Positions 1 to 10,984 of a stretch of DNA of 64,000 nt are shown in pieces; position 1 is the first letter of the stretch, and the number at the start of each line of letters is the position of its first letter. The notes beneath the pieces are model-generated. The model was not told the origin of the DNA. It was given only the letters and a program-made list of their open reading frames with translations, and did no database searches. Made by a program: the position numbers and the translations under genes. Origin of the DNA: Achatina immaculata (lineage: Eukaryota; Mollusca; Gastropoda; Stylommatophora; Achatinidae); the NCBI GenBank assembly GCA_009760885.1, contig CM019713.1, positions 10,163,274 to 10,227,273 on the forward strand, written 5' to 3'.

Positions 1-177
1 TTCTACCACTTCTGCTACTATTACTACCAGTGTTAATACTATTACTGTTACATCTACCGCCACTGTTACTACAACTACTACTGTTACTGCTACTGCCACT
101 GCTACTACTACTACTACTGTTACTTCTACTGCTGTTATTACTTCTACTGCTACTATTACTACTACCACTGCCACTGT

Positions 178-209
<32 letters not shown>

Positions 210-405
210 TTACTACTACTACTACTACTACTACTGTCACTGTTACTACTACTACTGCCACTGTTACTACTACTACTTCTACTGCTACTATTACTACTAC
301 TGCTACTACTGAAACCACACTACTACTACTGCTACTGTTTGTACTACTTGTATACTACCACTTACTACTACTAATCTGCTTCATCTGCCACTGCAAGAAC
401 ATTTT
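1..405. repeat. TAC/CTA trinucleotide low-complexity tract
   Basis: Almost pure tac/act triplets with scattered tgt, tgc and acc variants. The leucine-rich reading frame across it is only the translation of the triplet repeat. Confidence 0.9.
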
Positions 406-451
406 GTTCGTTTTTATTTCTTTGTACTACTTAGAGAGAGACTTTTCTCTT

Positions 452-1495
452 CATTCATTTATTCATTCATTTGCATGTCCCTTGCGGAACTTTGCCTCCC
501 AAACAGCACTCCTGTAGGCCTCTCGGTTGTGAGCAAGATGGCCTGCTGCTGTTGCATCCATTTCCAGATCGTCAACGATGTCTTGCAGCCATCTTCGTCT
601 TGGTCTTCCTCTTTTTCTTTTTCCCATTATGTATCCTTCCAATACAGTCTTCTCTAAATTATCATGACGTTTAATGTGTCCAAAATATTTCAGTTTTCTC
701 TCTTTAATCCTCTTCACTAGCCAGCCTTCTTCAATATTAAGCTCTTGTAGTATAGATATATTTGTTCTTTTTTGTGTCCACGATATTTGGAGAACTCTTC
801 TGTAGCATTTACATTCAAAGGCATTTATGTGTTTCTCAGCTGTTTTGTTAAGTGTCCAGGTCTCACAGGCATATGTTGTTATGGGAAAGATGCATGCCCT
901 TAAAAATCTTATTTTTGTGGTTCTGTCTGCTCCTCCCCACAGACTCTTTGTTTGTTTTACTTTCTGAAGAGCGATAGATGTCCTCCTTTTAATTTCCCTC
1001 ATTGTATCTCCATTATTAGTTAGTAGCGATCCAAGATATTCAAAACTCTCCACTTCTTCCAGTTTTTCCTCATTGATACATATTTCAGTTGCCTTGTTTG
1101 TTTTGTCAGTTGTCATCAATTTAGTTTTCTTTGCATTAAGATAAGAGGTTCTGCTCTTCGCTGTTCTTGCGGACTGACATAATTAGTTTTTCCATTCCTT
1201 TTTGTGTTGTGGACAGCAATACTGTGTCATCAGCATATCTAATCTCTGGTATTTCATAACCTCCAACTGTTATGGCATTGTAATATTCTTTGTCTACATC
1301 TTCTCTAACATTCCTCATTATATTTTCAGTATACAAGTTAAATAAGTAAGGTGACAATATGCACCCCTGACGGACCCCTTGTTTTATGTCAAACCAACTT
1401 GTTGTTTCGCCATTTATTCTTACTGCTGCTTGTTGGTCTAGATACAGCAGTGATGTTAATTGTATCAAATGTGTTGGAAATCCCATTTTTTCCAT
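452..1495 (-). mobile_element. LINE-A: RTE-like non-LTR retrotransposon, 3' part of reverse transcriptase
   Basis: Read on the minus strand, 1495-1136 encodes part of a reverse transcriptase with QGVRQGCILSPYLFN and the catalytic YADDT box. After a one-base frame change near 1120-1136 it continues at 1119-463 through FEYLGSLLTNNGD, YACETWTLNKTAEKH and the basic GKRKRGRPRRRWLQD segment to a stop. The 3' end carries an AATGA-type short tandem tail at about 452-480. The 5' end is missing and there is no endonuclease, so this is a 5'-truncated, frameshifted copy. Assignment to an RTE-like clade rests on the short tandem tail and on the CFDP2-like endonuclease of a related copy at 48836-49304. That the element is a non-LTR reverse transcriptase is near certain; the clade is less so. 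Confidence 0.88.
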
Positions 1496-1918
1496 TATTT
1501 CCCAAAGTTTCTCGTGTTGTACACTTTTTTCTTAAGAAGCAAAAACGTCAATTTAAAGTCAGATTGAGAGAAAGAGAGAGAGAGAGAGACAGCGTGAGGT
1601 CTAAAAAATAGTTCCATCAGCCCAAGAATCGCTATTTTTAGCCACCACACGGACAGATTATTCCGCGCTGATCTCCAAAATACACGTAGATCACGCCATA
1701 GCCCGGCTGGTTTTATGTTTCTTTACAGCATTAACAGAGGTACTCTGGCTAGGTCGCTGGGACCTGCAGCCATCTTTAAAGTAGGTAAAAGACGCTTTCA
1801 GCATGTCTAGTTCAACCTGTCTCTCCTGATTTTGTGCTACTATCTTGTGCCAGCACCTCCCCCCCCCCTTCCTCAAAGCAGATTTCTTGTTTTACGGAGC
1901 CGAGTTTTGCTGTAGTTA
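1496..1918. other. Unassigned spacer with short GA run
   Basis: No recognisable coding or repeat family seen. Contains a short agag run near 1566-1590 and a C run near 1859-1868. Confidence 0.5.
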
Positions 1919-2560
1919 TCATCATCATCATCATTATTATCATCATCATCATCATCATTATCATCATCATTATCATCATCATCATGTGCCGTGCCGACTG
2001 GCGTTGGCTATTATGCTTCTCCAGAGTACCCGATCCTTCATGCATGCCATCAGCTCAGTTGGTGATCTCCTCTCACACCATCCCATCAGACTGTCCAGTA
2101 TCATTTCTCTTGGTCTTCCTCTTGATCTTCTTCCTTCTATTTTTCCTGTTATAATATTTTCAATGCCCCCTCTTCTCATTGCATGTCCTATGAAAGTACA
2201 TTGTCTCTCTCTTATCTTTTTGACAAGGTTTTTTGACTCTCCAGCTCTTCTCCTCATTCTTCATTAGTTATTTTTGCTGTCCAGGGGTTCGCAACATTCT
2301 TCTAATAAACCACATTTCTGCTGCTTCCAATGATTTTTGTGCAGACTTGCCTACTGTCCATGATTCACTTCCATATAACAAGATAGGTTCAATATAGCAT
2401 CTTGGGACTCGTTTTCTAACATTCATTGATAAGGATGTGTTGCATAATATGTTTCTCTCTGTGTTGGTTAATATGTAGTTGTCATACAGCATTACAATAT
2501 GTATAAATTGCTTCATATTTGTAATACAGTGTAATATTAACGTATATATACTGTCTGGCA
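1919..2560 (-). mobile_element. LINE-B: C-terminal end of non-LTR reverse transcriptase with ATG-repeat tail
   Basis: On the minus strand 2560-2268 encodes the post-RT segment (SLSMNVRKRVPRCYIEPILLY, GSESWTVGKSAQKSLEAAEM) and 2257-1985 the basic tail (CTFIGHAMRRGG, GRRSRGRPREMILDS, LWRSIIANASRHGT), broken by a stop or frameshift near 2262. The element ends at ggcacggcac and runs directly into an ATG/ATA trinucleotide tail at 1919-1984. The same end joined to the same tail recurs at 42235 and 44409, so the microsatellite is the element's own 3' tail. 5'-truncated and inactive. Confidence 0.85.
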
Positions 2561-2689
2561 AAAGAAAGTTAGCATTCCATATTTTCCTCTACAACTTATG
2601 TGTTTTGTGTCCGACTGCAACTGAAGTTTCTGACGAAATGAGATGATTAGTGTTTTAGAAAGTGAGGAGGTTTCAAACACAATTGAGGT
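2561..2689. other. Unassigned AT-rich spacer
   Basis: Short unannotated gap between LINE-B and a minisatellite; nothing recognised. Confidence 0.4.
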
Positions 2690-3145
2690 CATACTCACAG
2701 TGGTAGGCGGAGGAGATTCTCACAATGGTAAGTGGAGGTTATACTCACAGTGGTAGGTGAGAGGTGATACTCACAGTGGTAGGTGAGAGGTGATACTCAC
2801 AGTGGTAGGTGAGAGGTGATACTCACAGTGGTAGGTGAGAGGTGATACTCACAGTGGTAGGTGGGAGGTATTACTCACAGTGGTAGGTGGGAGGTATTAC
2901 TCACAGTGGTAGATGGGAGGTAATACTCACAGTGGTAGATGGGAGGTAATACTCACAGTGGTAGGTAGGAGATATTACTCACAGTGGTAGGTGGAGATGA
3001 TACTCACAGTGGTAGGTGGGAGGTATTACTCACAGTGGTAGGTGGGAGGTATTACTCACAGTGGTAGGTGGGAGGTAATACTCACAGTGGTAGATGGGAG
3101 GTAATACTCACAGTGGTAGATGGGAGGTAATACTCACAGTGGTAC
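2690..3145. repeat. Minisatellite, 26-bp unit
   Basis: About 17 head-to-tail copies of a 26-bp unit containing atactcacagtggtaggtg, with few substitutions. The period was measured between successive tcacagtggt motifs at 2771 and 2797. Confidence 0.95.
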
Positions 3146-3435
3146 ATCTGACGTTCATTATTATCTTTTGAACTTGCTTTTCTCATGTTTTCAGTTTTCT
3201 CTTGGTTTATCTTTAGTCTCATTTTGTTCTGCTTGTTCTTTCGGATGCCTGGAGACTTTAGATGTGCCTTTATCCTTAGATTTTGAATAATGTCCCGAAT
3301 AGTAACAGGACTGAGGAAAACTGAACTTGTTTTCTCAAGCTTTGGCCATGGACTTGTTAAATATGCTCAAGACATTCTTGTAAGAAGTGCGTCTACAACA
3401 AGTGTTGAAATAAGTGACAGTCACTCAGTTATTTG
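3146..3435. other. Unassigned sequence
   Basis: AT-rich; a 74-codon ORF starting at 3290 runs into the antisense of LINE-A and is not considered a gene. Confidence 0.4.
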
Positions 3436-3630
3436 CATGTCCCTTGTGGAACTTTGCCTCTCTAACAGTTCTCCTGTAGGCCTCTCGGTTGTAAGCAAGA
3501 TGCCCTGCTGCTGATGCATCTATTTGTAGATTATCAACGATGTCTTGCAGCCATCTTCACCTTTGTCTTCCTTTCTTTCTTTTTCCTATTATGTATCCTT
3601 CCAACGTCATGATAATCTAAAGGAGACCGT
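3436..3630 (-). mobile_element. LINE-A 3'-end fragment
   Basis: Minus strand matches the last ~190 bp of LINE-A (compare 470-670): the basic GRP..W segment, the AGHLA..NREAYR region and the terminal gggacatgcaaat. 5'-truncated. Confidence 0.8.
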
Positions 3631-4050
3631 CTTTCTCTCTCTCTTTCTTTCTCTTGCTCTCTCTTTCTCTCTCCCTCACTCTCCCTCCCTATCTCTCTCA
3701 CTCTCTCTCTCTCTTCTGTGTGTGTGTGTGTGTCTGTGTGGCGACCTCACACAGATATGATGTAGCGACGACGAACGTTTTCAAGTTAGGCTTCTACCAC
3801 CATCAACATGCTGTTAATGCGGCAATAATTTGATCCGGATACTGTTATGATATTAGAGTATCATCCCCAATAGAGAATTAGAGTATCATCCATATTCGCT
3901 CCATCATGTCCATGACGGAGTTTTCCGATTCCCTCATTATGTTTCACGTGCCAAGTTATTAAGTTAGGGCTTTTATGCTGTGTGTGTGTGCCTCTCTCTC
4001 ATAATTATAGCTCAGTCTTTCTCTCTCTCTATCTCTCTCTCTCTCTCTCA
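3631..4050. repeat. CT-rich and GT microsatellites with unassigned sequence between
   Basis: CT-rich tract at about 3630-3715 followed by a GT run at 3717-3740; a second CT run at about 4018-4050. The sequence between (3741-4010) shows nothing recognised. Confidence 0.7.
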
Positions 4051-4224
4051 TACACACACTTGTCCCTGCAATGCCCAACACTGCTGGTAGAAAGGGACAT
4101 TTCCGTTTATGTTGGTCATTCGCTATCCTCTTGTCTGTCTTCCATGTACATCTCCATCTCTCTTTCTGTCTTTCTGTTCTTTTTTTTTCTAAACCTCTTC
4201 ATACGATGCAAAATTTTTAAAAAC

Positions 4225-4392
4225 TAAAGGTAATCCTGTCATGCCTAAGAGGCACAAATTAGTAGGCATAAAATCGCCTTGATGAAGTTGAAAAGCTCGC
4301 CGAAAAAAGGAAAAAACTTGGCGAACTCCTATGCGAGCCCTGTGTGACGTTTAACGGCACGGGAAGGATGTGAGATGTGAGATGATACGATG
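4225..4392 (+). mobile_element. LINE-C 3' end abutting a SINE1 tip
   Basis: 4225-4250 matches the reverse complement of the SINE1 3' end (aaggtaatcctgtcatgcct). 4243-4392 matches the LINE-C terminus: peptide traces of the RALCDV end, then gtttaacggcacgggaagg and a tail of tandem gatgtgag units. Confidence 0.78.
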
Positions 4393-4559
4393 TTTAGTTT
4401 AGTATATACGCAAAAATTGTTTAGATGTTAAATTTCTGGAAGCAAGGGGCGTAGTGTTGAAATTTGTTTGACTTAAGATGTTCACCACAGCATCATCTGC
4501 AGGCTTTAATTAGAAGAGAGGAGCGACCGTATATGATGTTTTAAAAAATGAAAAAAAAG

Positions 4560-4920
4560 AACTAATCATCATCATCATCGTTTGACAGGCATTGGAGATC
4601 ATGCCCTCCCACAGAATGTGACCGATGATGCATTCAGGATTAACACGTCTTTCTATTGCGCGATCTTCTGAGACACACAACAACGTGTCGGCTTGGGAGT
4701 TGGTCGTTTCAGCCCGGAGTGCAGCTATAAATCAGGGGGGTATGCGAAGCTGCTTTAGCAGACTCCACCACCATGGAGACTATGACAGTCCCTCCCCCGT
4801 TAGCCAGGTTAGGCCTGTTACTGGAATTGGGGGTGGTGGGAGGGGGGGATGGGGTACCAAAGGAGAGCTTGGACAGGAACCCGGTCGGCTATGGTTAGCA
4901 GCTGTCGCTGATTAATAATT
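4560..4920 (-). mobile_element. SINE2 copy with GAT-repeat tail
   Basis: Minus strand shares the block ccatggtggtggagtctgct and aacaggcctaacctggcta with copies at 14040, 25695, 32075, 43150 and 58205. It ends in a (GAT)n tail at 4565-4580, where other copies end in (GAA)n. No intact tRNA promoter boxes are obvious, so the SINE label is inferred from length, copy number and tail. Confidence 0.65.
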
Positions 4921-5084
4921 ACCAAAACGGACAACGCCTTCATCACAAACGGAACAAATCACATTTCAGTCTCCTCTAACCTCATCTTTTTCATCATAAA
5001 AGAAAAAAAAACAAACTATAATTCTGAGAAATGAATCTAGAATCTTCAAAACCAGGAACAAACCCTCTCGAACTCGTGCTGAGG

Positions 5085-5305
5085 AAGATCCGTAGTCTGT
5101 TGCACGTACCCGCGCGTGCCAGCGCAGTCCCGTACACGGCCTGCCTGGTTTTTAGCCTTAACGAGCTGCAGATGCGGTAAAGAGAGACACGGGGTTATTT
5201 ATTTTTGTCTGTGAATCTGCAGTTCTACCGAGGGCTTTGAGGAGTCTCTGGAGTGCTATCTGGGATCGTCCGTTCGCGGGCCTGTTATTTACACAGAGTT
5301 TAAGG
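5085..5305 (+). other. GC/CpG-rich block ending in a consensus splice donor (possible first exon)
   Basis: Markedly richer in CpG than its surroundings (cacgtacccgcgcgtgcc, tcgtccgttcgcgggcc) and ends with ttaag|gtaagc at 5305/5306, a good donor. No coding frame is recognised. It could be a noncoding first exon of an unseen gene, or chance. Confidence 0.25.
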
Positions 5306-5651
5306 TAAGCTGGGGGCTAAACCAGCGAGTTTAATTTTTTTCAGATAAGAGACAATTGTTTGGTATTTATTTGTTTACATTGTGCATATTCTATTGATGA
5401 CAGGCATAATTTTTCTGTTTATTGTTGGTGTTGTATATCTGCGCTGTTTAGAAGATATCAGGTCATATTGTTGGACCAGTGTGCTACTGTATGTTATCGA
5501 GTGTTTTTTTTTTTTTTAGAATTCAGAAAACCACTGTCATTTATTTCTACAATTGTAGAAATACACGCCAGTGCTACTAATAGCAGGCAGCTTCCAGTGG
5601 CACGGACCTCAGATATGCGCAGAACTGACCTTTAAGAAGTGCATTCATAAT
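5306..5651. other. Unassigned AT-rich sequence
   Basis: Contains a T run near 5505. The 91-codon ORF starting at 5360 has no recognised domain. Confidence 0.4.
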
Positions 5652-6215
5652 AGTTAGCTATGTCTATGACGTAGCACAGAGTAATCTGGCAACATGACCT
5701 AATATCTTCTATCTTTGCTAGAAGAGAGCAGTGCTACAGGACTAGTAGGATTAGAGAACAGTGCTACAGGACTAGTAGGATTAGAGAACAGTGCTACAGG
5801 ACTAGTAGGATTAGAGAACAGTGTTACAGGACTAGCAGGATTAGCGAACAGTGCTACAGGATTAGAGAACAGTGCTACATGACTAGCAGGATTATCTTAG
5901 CTATGTCTATGACGTAGCACAGAGTAATCTGGCAACATGACCTAATATCTTCTATCTTTGCTAGAAGAGAGCAGTGCTACATGACTAATAGGATTAGAGA
6001 ACGGTGCTACAGGACTAGCAGGATTAGAGAACAGTGCTACAGGACTAGCAGGATTATAGAACAGTGCTACAGGACTAGCAGGATTAGAAAACAGTGCTAC
6101 ATGACTAGTAGGATTAGAGAACAGTGCTACATGACTAGTAAGATTAGAGAACAGTGCTACAGGACTAGTAGGATTAACGAGCAGTGCTACAGGACTAGTA
6201 GGGTTCTCATCAAAG
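5652..6215. repeat. Minisatellite, 30-bp unit, with duplicated flank inside
   Basis: About 15 copies of a 30-bp unit with aggattagagaacagtgct. The unique left flank (tagctatgtctatgacgtag through tagaagagagcagtg) occurs at 5652-5734 and again at 5896-5977, so flank plus first units were duplicated as a block. Confidence 0.92.
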
Positions 6216-6224
6216 GTAGACAGT

Positions 6225-6493
6225 ATCCATCCATCCATCCATCCATCCATCCATCCATCCATCCATATACTATCTACCTACATATATATATATATAATAC
6301 CTGCCTGTCTACCTACCTAAACTAACCTACATACCTACTTGTCCACCTAAACTATCTAACTACCTGCATACCTATGCACCTACCCGAACTACCTGTCTGC
6401 CTAGCTACTAACCAACCAATCAATCAACCAGCCAACCGACCAACCCACATATCTACGTACCATGCCTACCTGCCTACGTTCGTACCTGCCACG

Positions 6494-6590
<97 letters not shown>

Positions 6591-6655
6591 GTCAACCAAC
6601 CAACCAACCTTCCTATCTACTACCTACCAACCTACCATCATACATGTAGATACAT
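6225..6655. repeat. ATCC and TATC tetranucleotide microsatellites
   Basis: (ATCC)n at 6228-6264 and about 24 copies of TATC at 6494-6590, with degenerate ctac/ccaa tetramers between and after. ORFs here translate only the repeat. Confidence 0.93.
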
Positions 6656-6719
6656 TCACTCACACACATACACACGCACAAAAACATGCCAGGAATACAC
6701 TTCATCTCATATAAACTTA

Positions 6720-6930
6720 TCTCACTTATTTTTTTCATATCCCGTCACCCCCCCCCCCTTTTTTTTCACAGCAGAAAAGGCTAAAAATAAATCTCAGGAA
6801 ACTGGAGGGGGCTGTTTATTTTTTATTTTTGGATTCTTTGGTTTATCTTTTATTATCATTTATTATTCCCCCCTCCCCTTTTATTATCATTTATTATTCC
6901 CCCTCCCCTTTTATTATCATTTATTATTTT
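6720..6930. repeat. Homopolymer tracts and ~30-bp triplicate
   Basis: A C run then T run at 6749-6768, followed by three copies of a ~30-bp unit (tattatcatttattattccc plus C-rich end) at 6851-6930. Confidence 0.75.
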
Positions 6931-7339
6931 GGTTTGGAAAGGCTGTTTTGTCTAGAAGCACTGGCTATGCCTGGTCATTGTTATCGGAATCTGTGCTGTA
7001 AGCGTATAAAAGCCACATAAAGCATAAATATTACAAAATACCCGTGTAACAGCACAAAGAGGAAAAAAAAAACACGTGTTTTCAGTATCTATAAAAAAGC
7101 AACACTGGAAAGAAAGGGAACCTTTTGACCCTTTTAGAACAAGCAGCTGGGCCGGTACAGTGTGTTGTCTTGCCTTGGCCTGTAGCCGTAGTACAAAAGA
7201 TCACTTGCGTCATGACTCTGGCATGAATTAGGATTGAAAATGCAAGAACGTTCTGTGAGCTTATAAGAGCCCGAGGTACTTGGTGGTTTTTCTCTGAGCT
7301 CGGCTTGGCTGAATGGTGTGAGAGTTCGATGAGTTTAAA
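6931..7339. other. Unassigned sequence
   Basis: No gene recognised; a 93-codon minus ORF (7363-7082) has no known motif. Confidence 0.4.
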
Positions 7340-7512
7340 ATGGTTTAGCTTGTCAGTGTTCAAATGGTTTAACTTGTCAGTATTCTCAGCGTTAATTGTG
7401 ATTTAATCCGTCAGTATTCTGTAGGATATACTTTGAAGCGTCAATAATGTAAGTGTTAATGTTCTGTAAGATATAAATAGTTCAAAATGTCAGCACTCTG
7501 TAGGACATAAAT
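7340..7512. repeat. Degenerate ~33-bp minisatellite, left part
   Basis: Irregular copies of a unit with gtcagtattctgtaggatat and agtttaa. The same repeat resumes at 8255, on the far side of a possible transposon. Confidence 0.75.
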
Positions 7513-7519
7513 ATATGTG

Positions 7520-8250
7520 CAATTTAAAAAAATTAACCTCCGATTTGCTGTAAAAATAAACGGGTTGCCATAGCGATGCGGCGCACTTCCTGTAGCAAGC
7601 AGTAAAATATTTATCTCGACTAAATGTCAACCTGTAGTCCATTCTGTTCAGATATGCACGAGTAGTGACCGAGTAAGCATGGACCTTGGAATCGCCATCC
7701 CCGCCAGCTATGAGGTCCGTGGTGTGACTCGTTTTCCCCAAGCGACACCGAGGTTCGTCGTCGATTGTGTCGTGTCTGCCATACAATGATAGCGTTTTGC
7801 GAGTGATAGTTCTTTTAGACTGTTGCAGGAAGTTCAGGGAAGGACAATGATGACGCTCAGTTGTGACAGATGAATTCACTCAAAAAAGAAGTCGATCAAG
7901 GTAGACGAAGAAAATACCATTTCATTTCAAGGTTTCAGATCTTTGGTGGTGAATATCGTGAAATTTTGAGGGACTTCATCAGTTTCCGACTGTCATAGAC
8001 AGAGTGGGTTACAAATGAGGGGGGAGTACATGGATGCGGTAAAACTCTTGACTGGATACTATGTCGGCGCTGGTTTTTTACGAGAGATTGCAAAAGCTGG
8101 TACCACAGTGCCACAAGTGCCAGACTTCTGAGTGGCAACTAAATGAAGAAGTAACGCAGTTATGGCTGTACGTTTTGTATTTGGCAAAACTATTTCTCCG
8201 TCTTGGACTGTTTTTTTTAACACCCAATCGGAGGTTGATTTTGGAATAGC
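7520..8250. mobile_element. Putative DNA transposon with terminal inverted repeats
   Basis: Positions 7527-7550 and the reverse complement of 8221-8244 match at 19 of 24 bases, centred on aacctccgatt, making inverted repeats that bound ~720 bp lying in the middle of a minisatellite. Two weak coding traces point opposite ways: a plus-strand QKLVPQCHKCQ near 8088, reminiscent of a mariner C-terminus, and a minus-strand DDEPRCRLGKTS near 7755, reminiscent of a mariner N-terminal domain. No catalytic triad was found and no clear TA duplication. A decayed Tc1/mariner-type element is the best guess. Confidence 0.4.
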
Positions 8251-8254
8251 CCTC

Positions 8255-8705
8255 CTATTTTAAGATGTCAGTATTCTGTAAGATGTAAATAGTTTAAGAT
8301 GTAAGATTTCTGTAATAGTTTAAGATAACAGTACTGTGTAAGATATAAATTGTTTAAGATGTCAATATTCTGTAAGATGTAAATAGTTTAAAGTGCCAAT
8401 ATTCTGTAAGATATAAAAAAATTTGAAATATCAATATTCTGTAAGATATAAAAAGTTCAAAATGCCAGTATTCTGTAAGATTAGAATAACATAACATGCC
8501 AATATTCTGTAAGACATAGTTTAAAATGTCAATATTCTGTAAGATATGGTTAAAAACATTATGTAAGGTAAGGTTAAAATGTGAATATTCTGTAAGAGAT
8601 ATTTAAAATGTCAATACTCTTTAAGATATAGTTTAAAATCGCAATATTCTGTAAGATATAGATTAAGATGTCAGTATTCTGTAAGATATAAATAGTTTAG
8701 CTTAT
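8255..8705. repeat. Degenerate ~33-bp minisatellite, right part
   Basis: About 13 diverged copies of a unit containing aatattctgtaagatataaa; continues the array at 7340-7512. Confidence 0.85.
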
Positions 8706-9429
8706 TAGCGTTCTTTGAGCTAAAGATAGTTGTCTTTATGAGAATAATTTGCCACAGAGAGCACTGCTCTGTTAGCCCTGTACTTCTATAAGATCTCTAG
8801 CAAGCCAACTTGTGCGCGTACAAATGAGAATTATTAGCCACAATGCTATGCGCAACCACGCGTACATTCCTCTCAATGTCACGTGGCCTCCCATCACGTG
8901 ATAGCCAACTGTAGGAATCCCCGTGCCTCTAATCTCTGGAAGTGTGAAGAATGACAGCAGGTGCTGCGCCCAGAGGCGGACCAGAGTGTTTTTTCTTCTG
9001 TTCATCCAAGGCGGTTTTCACGTACTCACTTTTAATCTTTTTAAAAACATTTCTCCCCTCTCTTTGCTCACGGAATTTGGCGCGTAAGAAAACTGGTAAA
9101 CAGAGGCACATGCTGACATGCTCTTCCCGGTAATGCTCAGAACGATGCGGCCTTCCTAAGAAGGTTACCAGTCTTTCAGAGGAAGAAGCGGAAGACAAGC
9201 AGAACTTAACGTATCACTGGTTCTTAAAGCCTGAGTGCCTAATGACATGTGGGATGGGGTGGAGGGTGAGGATGAACATTTGTTTATTTTGCTGGGTGGC
9301 TGCCACCCGGGAAGGGGGGAGTGGGAGGGGAACTGTCCTCTAACTCAGTGTTTACTTTCATTTATTAATGCAGATATGGGAATCATTCATTATCTTCTTG
9401 TTTATTTCATTTTTAAAACATACCAGTTC
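8706..9429. other. Unassigned sequence
   Basis: No recognised coding region or repeat family; short ORFs on both strands lack known motifs. Confidence 0.4.
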
Positions 9430-10100
9430 TTTAGTTAGAGTTTCAGCCACATGTAAGTGTGTCTTGTAAGGGTTTCAGTTTCCCGTAAGAGCCTTTGTCC
9501 TGTAGTTAGAGTTTCAGCCACATATAAGTGTCTTTGTCCTGTAAGGGTTTCAGTTTCCTGTAAGAGCCTTTGTCCTGTAGTTAGAGTTTCAGCCACACAT
9601 AAGAGTCTTTGTCCTGTAAGGGTTTCAGGTTCCCGTAAGAGCCTTTGTTCTGTAGTTAGGGTTTCAGCCTCATGTAAGAGCCTTTGTTCTGCAGTTAGGG
9701 TTTCAGCCTCATGTAAGAGCCTTTGTTCTGCAGTTAGGGTTTCAGCCTCATGTAAGAGCCTTTGTTCTGCAGTTAGGGTTTCAGCCTCATGTAAGAGCCT
9801 TTGTTCTGCAGTTAGGGTTTCAGCCTCATGTGAGAGCCTTTGTTCTGCAGTTAGGGTTTCAGCCTCATGTGAGAGCCTTTGTTCTGCAGTTAGGGTTTCA
9901 GCCTCATGTGAGAGCCTTTGTTCTGCAGTTAGGGTTTCAGCCTTATGTGAGAGCCTTTGTTCTGCAGATAGGGTTTCAGCCTCATGTAAGAGCCTTTGTT
10001 CTGCAGTTAGGGTTTCAGCCTCATGTGAGAGCCTTTGTTCTGCAGTTAGGGTTTCAGCCTCATGTAAGAGCCTTTGTTCTGCAGTTAGGGTTTCAGCTTC
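9430..10100. repeat. Minisatellite, 39-bp unit (13 codons)
   Basis: About 17 copies of a 39-bp unit containing cagttagggtttcagcctca. The right-hand copies are nearly identical and the left-hand ones are more diverged. Because 39 is divisible by three, all frames without stops stay open, giving a 221-codon ORF of AVRVSASCKSLCS-like repeats. No signal peptide is seen; probably not a gene. Confidence 0.95.
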
Positions 10101-10984
10101 GGCTGGATGGGTGGAGGTTTGAACATCTGATATTCCTCTCTATCCACCACTCCCTACAGATACCACAACAAAAAATAAACTTCCATTTATTACCATCAGA
10201 GCGAAAACGTTCCAGCAGCATTTGGCAATCAGTAATTATCAATCAGCAACTGATTATGAGTAAATGGGCTTACCGGCAAAGTGTCTTACTGTGTCTTTTT
10301 TTTCTGCGTTACCGACAGCTACATTATTATCTGCCCGGGTCTCTTACATTTCTTGGCTTATCTCCCTTGCGATACGACAAAGAGGAACAGAAATCTCAGC
10401 CGATGTTATTTGTTGTGTTTCTAGGAGGTCAAGGGGAACAAACTCTGCTTTTTCCTTGGCGCCACAAGTGTTGCTCATTTCTTAACGTGGATACTGCATG
10501 TTTTCATTTCCTTTCGTGGCCGCGAGTTGGGCCTGTTTGGTTTAAGTACAGTGAAACTTTCCAGAAAACAGAACACATATTTTTACAAGCTGTGCTTCCG
10601 AATGCTTGAAGTTGAAGAACAGCCATGTTCTGTTGCGGGCCTAGAAAGGGCCTCCTTGCAATCAGGACATCTGGATGCAGACGTTCATATGTTTGTTTCA
10701 GAAATTTAAAAACAATAAAATAAGTAGAGAATGTAGGATGAAGAGAAAAGGGCAAAAGGTGTGCTGGTAATGCCATCAACGAAGGAGGACATATAAGTAA
10801 TCATATCATTTGTGTTAGTCCTCATATGGACCGACTGGAGAAGTCAGGTTAGTTCTTTTTCTTGGTTTTAAATTTTGTAGTGTCTACACAAAAAAAAAAA
10901 AAAACATTTGTTTGCAAACATCCAGTGCGTAACACTAACCCGAAATGCTTGCAGGATCATGTGAACGTTCTTCAACACAGTTGT
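10101..10984. other. Unassigned sequence
   Basis: The ORF leaving the 39-bp array continues to 10609 without recognised motifs. A run of A is at 10890-10904. No gene can be supported. Confidence 0.4.

Noticed and set aside
30..374. Leucine-rich 114-codon ORF
   Set aside because: Pure translation of TAC/CTA triplets; no start context or non-repeat sequence.
1845..2267. ORFs with poly-His/Tyr or poly-Ile tracts
   Set aside because: They arise from the (ATC/ATT)n tail and the antisense of LINE-B.
7490..7879. 129-codon minus ORF as a host gene
   Set aside because: It lies wholly within a TIR-bounded segment, has no clear domain, and shows only weak similarity to mariner N-terminal sequence.
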